A stretch of DNA of 64,000 nucleotides from assembly GCF_030010235.1 (NCBI RefSeq), contig NZ_JASCRS010000001.1, positions 248,001 to 312,000 on the forward strand, in the 5' to 3' direction. The notes beneath the pieces were generated by a model. The model did not search any database. It was not told where the DNA came from and worked only from the letters and a program-made list of their open reading frames with translations. Shown piece after piece: positions 52,058 to 59,682 of the stretch. The DNA is from Leucobacter sp. UT-8R-CII-1-4. GTDB lineage: Bacteria > Actinomycetota > Actinomycetes > Actinomycetales > Microbacteriaceae. Each line of letters begins with the position of its first letter. The first letter of the stretch is position 1. Position numbers and translations under genes: made by a program.

Positions 52058-53712
52058 CGCAAGCTCCCTTCCTGCGCTGGCTCTACCGAGAGCAGTTGAT
52101 CAGCTTGCTGCGCGAGTTCAGAATCATGAGTAACCACAACAACCGTGCAGCTCTTGTCACGCGCCAGCATCCGAAACTCTGCCCAAATTTGCGCCGAAAG
52201 TTCGGAGTTGAGCGCGCTGCTTGGTTCATCAAGCAACAGCACCCTCGCCGAAGAAAGAAACGCTCGGGCGAGCGATAGGCGCTGCCGCTCGCCTCCCGAA
52301 AAGACGCTCGCATCATCATCAAGCTGCACGTTGAGTCGCGCTCGCCGCAGCGCCTCCGCGCAAGCTTCGTCATCGGCTTCCGGGTCGATGAGCAAAAGGT
52401 TTTCGCGCACGGTGGCACTCAGAACGGCAAGCCCTTGCGGCACATACAAGATGGCGCGTTCACGGGCAGATTCACTCAGGTCAGAGAGTTCTTGCGTTTG
52501 CCCGTTGGGGCTGGCCAGACGGACGCTCCCTCGTGTTGCGCCTTGGTATCCCGCGAGCACTCGCAACACGGTGCTTTTTCCGGCTCCACTGGGACCGGTG
52601 ATCGCGGTGAGTGTGCCAGGCTTGGCCACCAGGTCAAAGGGCTCAAAAATCTCGCGGGTCTCGGTGTTCTCGATACGATGCTGCTCGGCAGACGGTTCCG
52701 CTGTGTTTGCCCGCACGGTAAGCCCCTGCACGCTGAGTCCCAGCGGTCCTGCCTGCAGCTCAGCACTGCCGATGGCCAGTTGGGGTTCGGCCAGCAGCTC
52801 ACCAATTCGAGCCGCTGCTCCTCGTCCGGCCGCGACGAAGTCGAGGCCATGGCCTAGGCGCAGCGCAGGTGTCACGAGCGCGAGGCTCAGGAGCAGCATT
52901 GCCGCGAGTGTTGCGGTGTCTTGCTGCACTCCGACGGTGTAAGCAATGGCATAGCTTGCCACGGCTTGCAGCAGGGCGACGGCAATTGCGGCTGGGGTTG
53001 CCACTCGTTTCACCCAGGCCACCATGTCGGTGGTGAAGTCTGTACTCGCGCGTTGGTATTTTTCAAGGGCTCCGCGTTCGGCACCAAAACTGCGGAACAC
53101 GTGAATTCCTCGGGCGTAGTCGTCAACAGCGGTGGTGATTTCGGTCATCACTCGCGCGCGTTCTGCGCCGTGTGCCGCGGAGAGTTTTGGCAGCACAATC
53201 AAATACGCGATTGCGGCGAGCGTTCCTGGGATGAGGGCCAGCAATGCCATTGGCCCTGCCATGGTGAGCAGCGCGATTGTGGCGCACAGTGGCAGCACGA
53301 TCATGGTTGCAATTTCTGCCGGCAGGTGCGCAATCATATGGTGCAGGGCGGCAATGTCGTCTGACACGAGTCGCCGCAAGCGGTCGGCCGAGTAGTTGCT
53401 GAGGCGATCCGCTGGTAGGCGAAGTAGGTGTTTTGCTACTTCGCGTCTCAGTCGCGCTTCGAATCGTCCTTCGGCAGCATGGGCGAGCCATGACGAGAAT
53501 GCCGACGCGATGGCTGCCACGAGCCAAGTCGCGAGTACTGCCGTGACCAGCCGCGATTCGCCCCCGGCGATCAGCCGTATTGTGCCGATGGTCGCGGCGA
53601 GCCCGGCTATTCCGGCGAGTATTGCTGCCAGCACGGCAGCGCTCAGCGCGAGCACTGAGGGTTTCAGTGACGGGCGAACACCAGGGTGAAGAAAATATTT
53701 CGAACTTGCCAC
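52054..53712 (-). CDS. ABC transporter with fused membrane and ATPase domains (IrtA/YbtP-like)
   Basis: The half-transporter of about 552 residues has six transmembrane helices and an ATPase with Walker A GPSGAGKST, signature FSGGERQR and Walker B RVLLLDEPSSAL. It forms a heterodimer with the next gene product. I chose GTG at 53712 because TATACT (-10) lies 7 nt upstream and TTAGGT (-35) 17 bp before it, giving a leaderless transcript; an ATG six codons earlier overlaps the promoter and has no ribosome-binding site. A DtxR-like box covers the promoter, so iron repression is likely. Divergent from the TetR gene. Confidence 0.85.
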   Translation of the reverse strand: MASSKYFLHPGVRPSLKPSVLALSAAVLAAILAGIAGLAATIGTIRLIAGGESRLVTAVLATWLVAAIASAFSSWLAHAAEGRFEARLRREVAKHLLRLPADRLSNYSADRLRRLVSDDIAALHHMIAHLPAEIATMIVLPLCATIALLTMAGPMALLALIPGTLAAIAYLIVLPKLSAAHGAERARVMTEITTAVDDYARGIHVFRSFGAERGALEKYQRASTDFTTDMVAWVKRVATPAAIAVALLQAVASYAIAYTVGVQQDTATLAAMLLLSLALVTPALRLGHGLDFVAAGRGAAARIGELLAEPQLAIGSAELQAGPLGLSVQGLTVRANTAEPSAEQHRIENTETREIFEPFDLVAKPGTLTAITGPSGAGKSTVLRVLAGYQGATRGSVRLASPNGQTQELSDLSESARERAILYVPQGLAVLSATVRENLLLIDPEADDEACAEALRRARLNVQLDDDASVFSGGERQRLSLARAFLSSARVLLLDEPSSALNSELSAQIWAEFRMLARDKSCTVVVVTHDSELAQQADQLLSVEPAQEGSLR

Positions 53713-53748
53713 ATCCAGAAGTATACGCATATAGTTAGGCGAACCTAA
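53712..53748 (-). promoter_or_regulatory. Iron-boxed leaderless promoter of the IrtAB-like operon
   Basis: On the minus strand: TTAGGT (53748-53743), a 17-bp spacer, TATACT (53725-53720), then 7 nt to GTG. A DtxR-like box at 53730-53748 (14 of 19 positions; palindrome TTAGGCGAACCTAA on the plus strand at 53735-53748) overlaps the -35 and spacer. It may also repress the divergent TetR gene, whose ATG is at 53764. Confidence 0.7.
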
Positions 53749-53763
53749 CCTTCATAGGATGTC

Positions 53764-54360
53764 ATGACAAAAATAGATGCCGATCGAATCCTCAACGAGG
53801 CAATGTCGATCATTGAGCTACAGGGCGAGCAAGGCCTAGCTATGCGCGGCCTCGCAAACCGGCTCGATGTCACGCCGATGGCGCTCTACCGCTACTACGC
53901 CGATCGAGACGCGCTGCTGGTTGCAATCGTCGCCAAAGTGAGCGAACAGATTGAGTTTCCAGAACCAGTCGGCGGGCTGGTCGACCGCTCAGTAAAGCTC
54001 GCGCTCTGCCTGCACGATTTCCTGCTGCAACACCCGTGGATGATCAGGCTGATCGCAAACGGTCGCCTCGCGAGTCCCGCCGGTTTGCAGTTTCCCGAGG
54101 GGTTTTTAAACTGCGCCAGCGAAGCCGGTCTCGATGACGAAGCAGCCTTCGTTTTTTACCGCACCATATTCGCCGCGATTCTTGGCCAGGCAACAATCAG
54201 TCAGGCAAAGGCACTACGCGGCGCTGGATCGATTCCAGCGCATGCGGTCGCCCACGCACCGACAAAAGTGGCAGCTCTCGCTCCTCGGTGGCAAGCCCTC
54301 GACCACGCAGCCGGACCCGAGCAAATCTTCCGTGCAATCGCGCTAACCCTCGTCACTTAA
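53764..54360 (+). CDS. TetR-family transcriptional regulator (siderophore locus 3)
   Basis: The 198-residue protein has a TetR HTH (ILNEAMSIIELQGEQGLAM, then RLDVTPMALYRYYADRDAL) and an alpha-helical ligand domain. ATG has AGGA 3 nt upstream, a tight spacing. It lies between the IrtAB-like operon, which is divergent, and the third siderophore uptake set, separated from it by a 14-bp tandem repeat array. It could respond to a siderophore and control either side. Confidence 0.9.
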   Translation: MTKIDADRILNEAMSIIELQGEQGLAMRGLANRLDVTPMALYRYYADRDALLVAIVAKVSEQIEFPEPVGGLVDRSVKLALCLHDFLLQHPWMIRLIANGRLASPAGLQFPEGFLNCASEAGLDDEAAFVFYRTIFAAILGQATISQAKALRGAGSIPAHAVAHAPTKVAALAPRWQALDHAAGPEQIFRAIALTLVT

Positions 54361-54376
54361 GCCCTCGTTACCCGCC

Positions 54377-54474
54377 GCAGCGACGGTGCCGCAGTGACGG
54401 TGCCGCACCAAAGAAGCCGCGGCCAACGCGCCGCAACCAACGCGAAGCGATCAAAGCGAAGCGATCAAAGAGCC
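54377..54474 (+). repeat. Array of seven 14-bp degenerate tandem repeats
   Basis: Units of exactly 14 bp start at 54377, 54391, 54405, 54419, 54433, 54447 and 54461, each beginning GC. Examples are GCAGCGACGGTGCC, GCAGTGACGGTGCC, GCAACCAACGCGAA and GCGATCAAAGCGAA. Adjacent units are most alike (1-2: 13 of 14; 6-7: 11 of 14), the pattern of successive duplication and drift. It fills the gap between the TetR stop and the locus 3 binding protein, 56 bp before its start. Confidence 0.85.
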
Positions 54475-54529
54475 ACAGCCTAGGCGCAGCCATGCCTTTT
54501 CCCCACAAATCCAATTCGAAAGCACAGTT

Positions 54530-55537
54530 ATGTCCCGTATTTTCTCCCGCGCCGCAACGGCAACTCTCGTCTCAGCAGCGCTCCTGCTGACCGGCTGCAG
54601 TTCGACGCAATCTGACAGCACCTCCGCGACAGCGAAGCAAGAGGCTGGCTTCCCCGTGACCATGCACAACGCATACGGTGACGCCACCATCGAAGCAAAA
54701 CCCGAGCGAGTCGCGGCGCTCGGATACGCAGATGTGGCCCTCGCTTCGGCGATGGGTGCCACCATCGTCGCGGCACCGGAATCTTTCACGAGCATTGCTG
54801 GCGCTGGCGATGAAAAGAATCTTCCCTATATCGACCAACTGCCCGCAGACACCACCTGGGTAAACCCAATGGCAGTAAACGTTGAGCAGCTTGCGGCTTC
54901 AAAACCCGACCTGATTCTTGCCACTGCAGCGTTCACCCTTGATGAAGCGCTCTATGCCCAGCTCAGCGATATCGCACCGGTAGTGAGCTACGAAGAAGCT
55001 TTGTACAGTGCGACCAGCGAAGAGTCAGCATTGCGTATCGGCGAAGCGCTCGGTGAGACCGAAGCCGCCGAGCGCCTGATCGATGAGGCTGAGCAAGCAA
55101 TTGGCGACCTGAAAACAGAGTTGCCAAATCTTGACGGCGGCACCTTCCTCTACGGGCAGGCACGCGATGGCGTAGTTGTGATGCTCGTTGATGAGGCCAA
55201 CGTCACTGCCCAGTTCATGCAAAAGCTTGGTCTCGTTGCGTTGCCAGCGGTGAGCAATCTTGGTGGGCAGGGTTCGGTTCCCGGATCAATCGACGTGAGC
55301 GTCGAACAAGCCCCGCTCTTCAACGAAGCTGGTGTGCTGTTTATGACATTCCAGTCAGATGCGCTCAAGGACAAATTTGAGAACGACCCGATCGTCTCAA
55401 AGCAGCCCATCATGTCGGAACGCTACGTTCCAGTCGGCCTCGAAGCCGCTACCGCCCTGCAGGATCCAAACGTCGCTTCGGTGCCTTGGCTGCTTGAGCA
55501 GTTGCGTCCGGGCCTCGAACTCATTCCAGCGAAGTGA
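54530..55537 (+). CDS. Iron-siderophore ABC transporter substrate-binding lipoprotein (locus 3)
   Basis: A signal peptide ends in LTGC (Cys23), followed by a FecB-type fold (GFPVTMHNAYGDATIEAKPE, then AASKPDLILATAAFTLDEAL). The 335-residue length is normal. ATG at 54530; no clear ribosome-binding site, only GAAAG about 9 nt upstream. It captures a ferric siderophore and hands it to the coupled FecCD pair (GTGA overlap). The unusual 14-bp repeat array lies upstream. Confidence 0.92.
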   Translation: MSRIFSRAATATLVSAALLLTGCSSTQSDSTSATAKQEAGFPVTMHNAYGDATIEAKPERVAALGYADVALASAMGATIVAAPESFTSIAGAGDEKNLPYIDQLPADTTWVNPMAVNVEQLAASKPDLILATAAFTLDEALYAQLSDIAPVVSYEEALYSATSEESALRIGEALGETEAAERLIDEAEQAIGDLKTELPNLDGGTFLYGQARDGVVVMLVDEANVTAQFMQKLGLVALPAVSNLGGQGSVPGSIDVSVEQAPLFNEAGVLFMTFQSDALKDKFENDPIVSKQPIMSERYVPVGLEAATALQDPNVASVPWLLEQLRPGLELIPAK

Positions 55538-56562
55538 CCGACACGCTCCGAGCGGCGCGGCAGATCACCGCGCAGCAACCACGCGCTGCCCGCCTGCTCG
55601 GAGCGCTACTCGCTGGCGCGATCCTCGTCGCCATTCTCTTCGGCATGAGCCTTTTGGTGGGTTCGAGGCCGATCACTCTGAGCGAGCTCAAAGATCTGTT
55701 CGGCGGTGCCGGTAGCGGCGAGGTTCACACGCTGCTTTGGGAGGTGCGACTCCCCCGGACCGTAGCCGCCACTCTTGTGGGCGTAGCGCTCGCTTGGGCT
55801 GGCACGCTTATGCAGTCAATGACCCGCAATCCGCTCGCCGATCCGGGGCTTTTGGGAGTGAGCTCAGGCGCCGCCTTCGCCGTGGTTATCGGCATGAGCT
55901 GGCTCGGTTTGCACTCGGCCACAAGTATTGCGTGGGCCGCGGTTTTTGGCGCAGCCATCGTGACCGCGCTCGTGCTGGTAATCGGGCTACGTGGCTCGAC
56001 CGGCGATGGCACCAAGCTGATTCTCGCTGGTGTCGCGTTCAGCATGACGGTTTCGGGGGTGCAATCAGCGATTATTCTGCTCAATCCTCGAGCCCTCGAT
56101 GCGATGCGTTCCTGGTCTGCGGGTTCGCTTGCCAGCCCCAATTCTGCTGTGCTGCAGCAAAGCATCCCGGTTCTGCTCGTCGGTGCAGTGTGCACCCTCG
56201 CTCTGATCCGCCCGCTCAATACGCTCTCGCTTGGCGACGAGCTAGCTCGGTCGCTGGGTTCGAACCCGCTGCGCACCCGGGTGCTCACGAGCGTCGCTGC
56301 GGCCTGTTTGGTTGGCGCAGCCACCGCGATTGCTGGGCCAATCGGCTTTGTCGGCTTGATGGTGCCGCATATTGTGCGACCGTTCACCGGGCCCGCGATC
56401 GGCCGCGTGCTTGCGGCATCGACACTGGCGGGTGCGGCGCTGGTACTGATCGCCGACATCCTCGCGCGTATCGTAATCTGGCCCGGCGAGTTGCCGGTTG
56501 GCGTGGTCTGCGCGGCCATCGGTGCGCCGGTGATTTTTCTCGCGATCAGAAGGAAAAGATGA
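55534..56562 (+). CDS. FecCD-family siderophore permease (locus 3, first subunit)
   Basis: The 342-residue permease has EVRLPRTVAATLVGVALAWA, QSMTRNPLADPGLLGVSSGA and GPIGFVGLMVPHIVRPF, standard FecCD signatures. GTG start overlaps the binding-protein stop, and its own stop overlaps the next ATG (ATGA). It forms half the channel; the ATPase is not encoded next to it. Confidence 0.94.
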   Translation: MTDTLRAARQITAQQPRAARLLGALLAGAILVAILFGMSLLVGSRPITLSELKDLFGGAGSGEVHTLLWEVRLPRTVAATLVGVALAWAGTLMQSMTRNPLADPGLLGVSSGAAFAVVIGMSWLGLHSATSIAWAAVFGAAIVTALVLVIGLRGSTGDGTKLILAGVAFSMTVSGVQSAIILLNPRALDAMRSWSAGSLASPNSAVLQQSIPVLLVGAVCTLALIRPLNTLSLGDELARSLGSNPLRTRVLTSVAAACLVGAATAIAGPIGFVGLMVPHIVRPFTGPAIGRVLAASTLAGAALVLIADILARIVIWPGELPVGVVCAAIGAPVIFLAIRRKR

Positions 56563-57554
56563 CTCTCACGCTGACCAGGAAACCACGTTTTTCTTCGCGT
56601 TGGATCGCAGCCTCCGCGCTGCTCATCGCAGTGCTGCTGGCGGCGCTCGTCTCTGGCGATCTTTTGCTCAGTCCATTTGAAGTCTGGCAGGCGTTGACCG
56701 GGCAAGCAGCAACATTCACCGAAACCGTTGTGCTGTCTTGGCGTCTTCCTCGCGCTATTGCCGCTCTAGTTTTCGGCGCAGCACTCGGCGCGGCCGGAGC
56801 GATTTTCCAATCGCTCACTCGTAATCCGCTCGGCAGTCCCGACATTATTGGTTTTAACACCGGCGCCTACACCGGTGTGCTTATTGCGATGTTGGTGGTG
56901 CCAAGTCTCAGCTTTGCAGGCACCGCATTCGCTGCGCTCCTTGGCGGGCTTGGCGCGGCAGCCGTGGTGATGCTTGGCAGCGCCCGACATGGCCTTGGCG
57001 GCGGTACCTTTGTGCTCACCGGTATTGCGGTGAGTGCTTTGCTTGGCTCGTTGAACACCTGGCTGATGTATAAGACAGATCTTGGCACCGCAACGACCGC
57101 TTCTGTTTGGGCAGCGGGTTCACTCGACAACACCCGCTGGCCGCACCTTGCTCCGGCACTGATCGCGCTCTTGTTCGCAGCGGTTCTCACCGCACTCGTC
57201 GCACCGAAACTGCAGTTGTTGGCGCTTGGCGACGATATGGCGAAAGCGCTCGGAGTGCGAGTTGGCCTCACGCGCCTCGCCCTGATCGCGTGCGCTGTTA
57301 CGCTCACGGCGGTGACCACGGCAGCGGCCGGGCCGATCCTTTTTGTCGCACTTGCGGCCCCGCATCTCGCACGGGTCACGCTTCCCCGTGCTCAGCCCAC
57401 GCTCGCGGCGGCCGCAAGCGGTGCGCTGCTTCTTGGTGTTGCTGATTGGGTGGCGGCGCACGCCTTCGCTCCCGTGCAGATTCCTGTCGGCGCGGTCACT
57501 GTGAGCCTCGGCGGCGCCTATCTCACCCTCACCATCCTGTTGCGCAAAAGATAG
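56559..57554 (+). CDS. FecCD-family siderophore permease (locus 3, second subunit)
   Basis: The 331-residue permease has SWRLPRAIAALVFGAALGAAG, FQSLTRNPLGSPDIIGFNTG and GPILFVALAAPHLARVTLPR. I chose ATG at 56559, which overlaps the preceding stop; the longer open frame reaching back to about 55737 has no signal-like sequence and lies inside the first permease. The operon ends here, with a hairpin 57 bp downstream and no ATPase gene. Confidence 0.94.
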   Translation: MTLTLTRKPRFSSRWIAASALLIAVLLAALVSGDLLLSPFEVWQALTGQAATFTETVVLSWRLPRAIAALVFGAALGAAGAIFQSLTRNPLGSPDIIGFNTGAYTGVLIAMLVVPSLSFAGTAFAALLGGLGAAAVVMLGSARHGLGGGTFVLTGIAVSALLGSLNTWLMYKTDLGTATTASVWAAGSLDNTRWPHLAPALIALLFAAVLTALVAPKLQLLALGDDMAKALGVRVGLTRLALIACAVTLTAVTTAAAGPILFVALAAPHLARVTLPRAQPTLAAAASGALLLGVADWVAAHAFAPVQIPVGAVTVSLGGAYLTLTILLRKR

Positions 57555-57610
57555 CCTCGCGTTGGAGTTTGCGCGCTGTCGCTGGCGGGCCGCCAGTCTT
57601 GAAACCCAGC

Positions 57611-57668
57611 GAGAGTGCTGCCCGACGGAAGACACCCGCAGTGGGTTCTTGCCGAAGGCAGCACTCTC
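57611..57668. terminator. Hairpin between convergent permease and GMC oxidoreductase genes
   Basis: GAGAGTGCTGCC (57611-57622) pairs perfectly with GGCAGCACTCTC (57657-57668); the 34-nt loop holds a small ACCC/GGGT stem. It sits between two convergent stops and probably ends transcription on one or both sides. Confidence 0.72.
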
Positions 57669-57684
57669 GGTTGTTGACCAGTGA

Positions 57685-59214
57685 CTACTGCTGTTCAGCC
57701 AGGATGAAATCAGATGCGCGATCGCCAACCATAATCGACGGCGCATTGGTGTTTGCACTCGGAACAGACGGCATGACCGAAGCGTCTGCCACCCGAAGAC
57801 CGGCGACACCGCGCACCCGCAACTGTGGATCGACGACTGCCATTTCGTCCTCACCCATCCGGCAAGTTCCTACCTGATGGTGGTAGGTGCCGACGGTATT
57901 GCGGGCGAATTCACGCAGATCATCGCGGCTCTGTGCAGCCGCACCCGGCGCAAACTCGTTTGGAGCAAACGACGCGAAGGCATCTTGTGCACCGACGTTC
58001 CGCACGAGTTCAATGGCATCGACCATGGCCTCAAGGTCTCGCTCATCGGCGAAGATATTCGGGTCGACGAGTGGAGCCACGGCGGGGTCTGCCGAGGCGA
58101 GGCGAATGGTGCCGCGTGAATATGGTCGAACCGTGCCAGCCAGAATGGTGTAGCCGTTTTCTGGCACTGCGCCACCATCAGTTGGGTATGGCATGTGCAC
58201 AAATAGCGGCTGCAAATCGGGTGCTGGCCCCTCCCACGCAGACGAGCGCGCGTAGAGCTGTGCTTCAAGCAGGTTCCAGCGACCTGCTGGAACTGCGTCT
58301 TCAGTTTCATACAGCACGCTCACGAGCAAGTGATCGTGTAGATTTTCGCCAACGCCTGGCAGGTCTGCGATGGTTTCGATTCCAAGCTCCTGCAAGTGCT
58401 CCCTCGGGCCGATCCCCGAGCGCAGCAGAATCGCTGGGCTGCCGATTGCACCGGCGCACACGATAACTTCGCGTTCTGCCGAAGCGGTTCGAGTCTCACC
58501 GTTGACGGAGTATTCGACTCCAATAGCGCGACCGTTTTCAATCACCACTTTGTTGACCACAGCATTGGTTGTCACGGTGAGCAACGGATTGTCGATGATG
58601 GGCGCTACAAAACTTTGCCAGGCGCTCGCTCGCTTGCCGTTTTTGGTGGTCGTGTGGTTGAAGCCAACGCCGTCGAGCCGTTCTCGGTTAAAGTCTCCCG
58701 TCTCTGGGATACCTGCCTGCACTGCCGCATCAACGAAGGCTTGCGCGAGGGGGTTGCGTGATTCCTTTGGAATTCGTTCAACGTGCAGTGGCCCGCCCGC
58801 ACCGTGGAAATCGTCGGCACCGTCTTCGTGATCCTCGGCCCGCTGAAAGATGGGAAACACTTCGTCCCAGCCCCAGCCGGTCGCGCCGGATGCAGCCCAA
58901 TCGTTGTAGTCGCTCTTGTCGCCACGCATGTAGATCATGCCGTTGGTTGAGCTTGATCCACCGAGAACTTTTCCTCGTGGCCAGTAGATCACGCGATCGC
59001 CAAGGTGCTTCTGTGGCACGGTCATTACCGCCCAGTCGTTTTCGGACATCAGCAGTGCGGGCCAGCCCTGTGGTGAGTGAACGTTGGGGTTTGTGTCGAC
59101 GCTGCCGCCCTCGATGACGTGCACGGTGTGTCCGGCGTCAACCAGTCGGCGTGCGAGTGCGCTTCCGCCCGATCCGGCTCCAACAATTACAAAATCGTTC
59201 GATTCTTTAGCCAC
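57685..59214 (-). CDS. GMC-family FAD oxidoreductase (choline dehydrogenase-like)
   Basis: The 509-residue protein has the FAD motif VGAGSGGSALARRL, GMC signature 1 KVLGGSSSTNGMIYMRG, signature 2 GAIGSPAILLRSGIGP, and the C-terminal catalytic region HHQVGTCRMG, then SANTNAP. This arrangement fits choline dehydrogenase and other GMC alcohol dehydrogenases. It oxidises an alcohol, possibly choline to betaine aldehyde, but other substrates are equally possible. GTG start has GGAGG upstream. It stands alone; no betaine aldehyde dehydrogenase gene is in view. Confidence 0.88.
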   Translation of the reverse strand: MAKESNDFVIVGAGSGGSALARRLVDAGHTVHVIEGGSVDTNPNVHSPQGWPALLMSENDWAVMTVPQKHLGDRVIYWPRGKVLGGSSSTNGMIYMRGDKSDYNDWAASGATGWGWDEVFPIFQRAEDHEDGADDFHGAGGPLHVERIPKESRNPLAQAFVDAAVQAGIPETGDFNRERLDGVGFNHTTTKNGKRASAWQSFVAPIIDNPLLTVTTNAVVNKVVIENGRAIGVEYSVNGETRTASAEREVIVCAGAIGSPAILLRSGIGPREHLQELGIETIADLPGVGENLHDHLLVSVLYETEDAVPAGRWNLLEAQLYARSSAWEGPAPDLQPLFVHMPYPTDGGAVPENGYTILAGTVRPYSRGTIRLASADPAVAPLVDPNIFADERDLEAMVDAIELVRNVGAQDAFASFAPNEFAPGAAAQSRDDLREFARNTVGTYHHQVGTCRMGEDEMAVVDPQLRVRGVAGLRVADASVMPSVPSANTNAPSIMVGDRASDFILAEQQ

Positions 59215-59359
59215 AGCAGTTCCTCCCTGAACCTAATGACACCAAGAACCAGCTCTGTTCTTGGCACACTCTGAGTATTTCGAGAGAGCTCGGGTGGCGC
59301 ATTGATCCGGGTGCAGAACACTTGCCTAAAAACGCATGGAGACTGCAAGTGCTGCACGT

Positions 59360-59590
59360 TCAGCGGTGACGTGTGATTCGCTCGGCAAGCAAGATCGCTT
59401 GTTCTGCCATCTCGCTACAATCAGCAGACAATCTCGAGGGCGTTGGTTCACCGTTCCCCGAGCTCTCTCGATCAAGTTCGGTTGCATGCTGCCTCATGTC
59501 GTTTGAAAAGTGTTCGAGAGCTAAGCACATCACTACGTAGTCTTGCTCGCTGCTGAGGTCGATCTGATAGTGAAAACCCAAGTCAGTCAC
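59360..59590 (-). CDS. Small hypothetical protein
   Basis: A 76-residue acidic protein with two predicted helices (DYVVMCLALEHFSNDMRQHA and SADCSEMAEQAILLAERITR) and no known motif. GTG start without a clear ribosome-binding site. It lies in the 470-bp gap between the GMC oxidoreductase and the large adhesin, on the same strand as both. Coding use is plausible but unproven; the gap (59215-59682) holds otherwise only the hairpin at 59638-59674. Confidence 0.5.
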   Translation of the reverse strand: MTDLGFHYQIDLSSEQDYVVMCLALEHFSNDMRQHATELDRESSGNGEPTPSRLSADCSEMAEQAILLAERITRHR

Positions 59591-59637
59591 CTAGCGGGAA
59601 GTCTGTTGAAGACACGGTTCAGTTGATCGGTAGAAAT

Positions 59638-59674
59638 GCGGGTGTTGACGAAGAGCCCCCTCGCCAACACCCGC
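59638..59674 (-). terminator. Terminator of the fibrillar adhesin gene
   Basis: Perfect 10-bp arms GCGGGTGTTG (59638-59647) and CAACACCCGC (59665-59674). On the minus strand the stem is followed by ATTTCT, a short U-rich tail. It lies 9 bp after the adhesin stop. Confidence 0.78.
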
Positions 59675-59682
59675 CTATTCAC

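Noticed and set aside
50369-53712. Calling the two fused ABC transporters CydD and CydC
   Set aside because: No cytochrome bd genes are nearby; a siderophore-interacting protein and an iron box fit an IrtAB/YbtPQ-like role better, though not proven.
55737-56558. Long open frame giving an apparent 274-residue extension of the second locus 3 permease
   Set aside because: It lies wholly inside the first permease gene in another frame, is Arg/Cys-rich without any domain, and the ATG at 56559 with ATGA overlap is a proper start.
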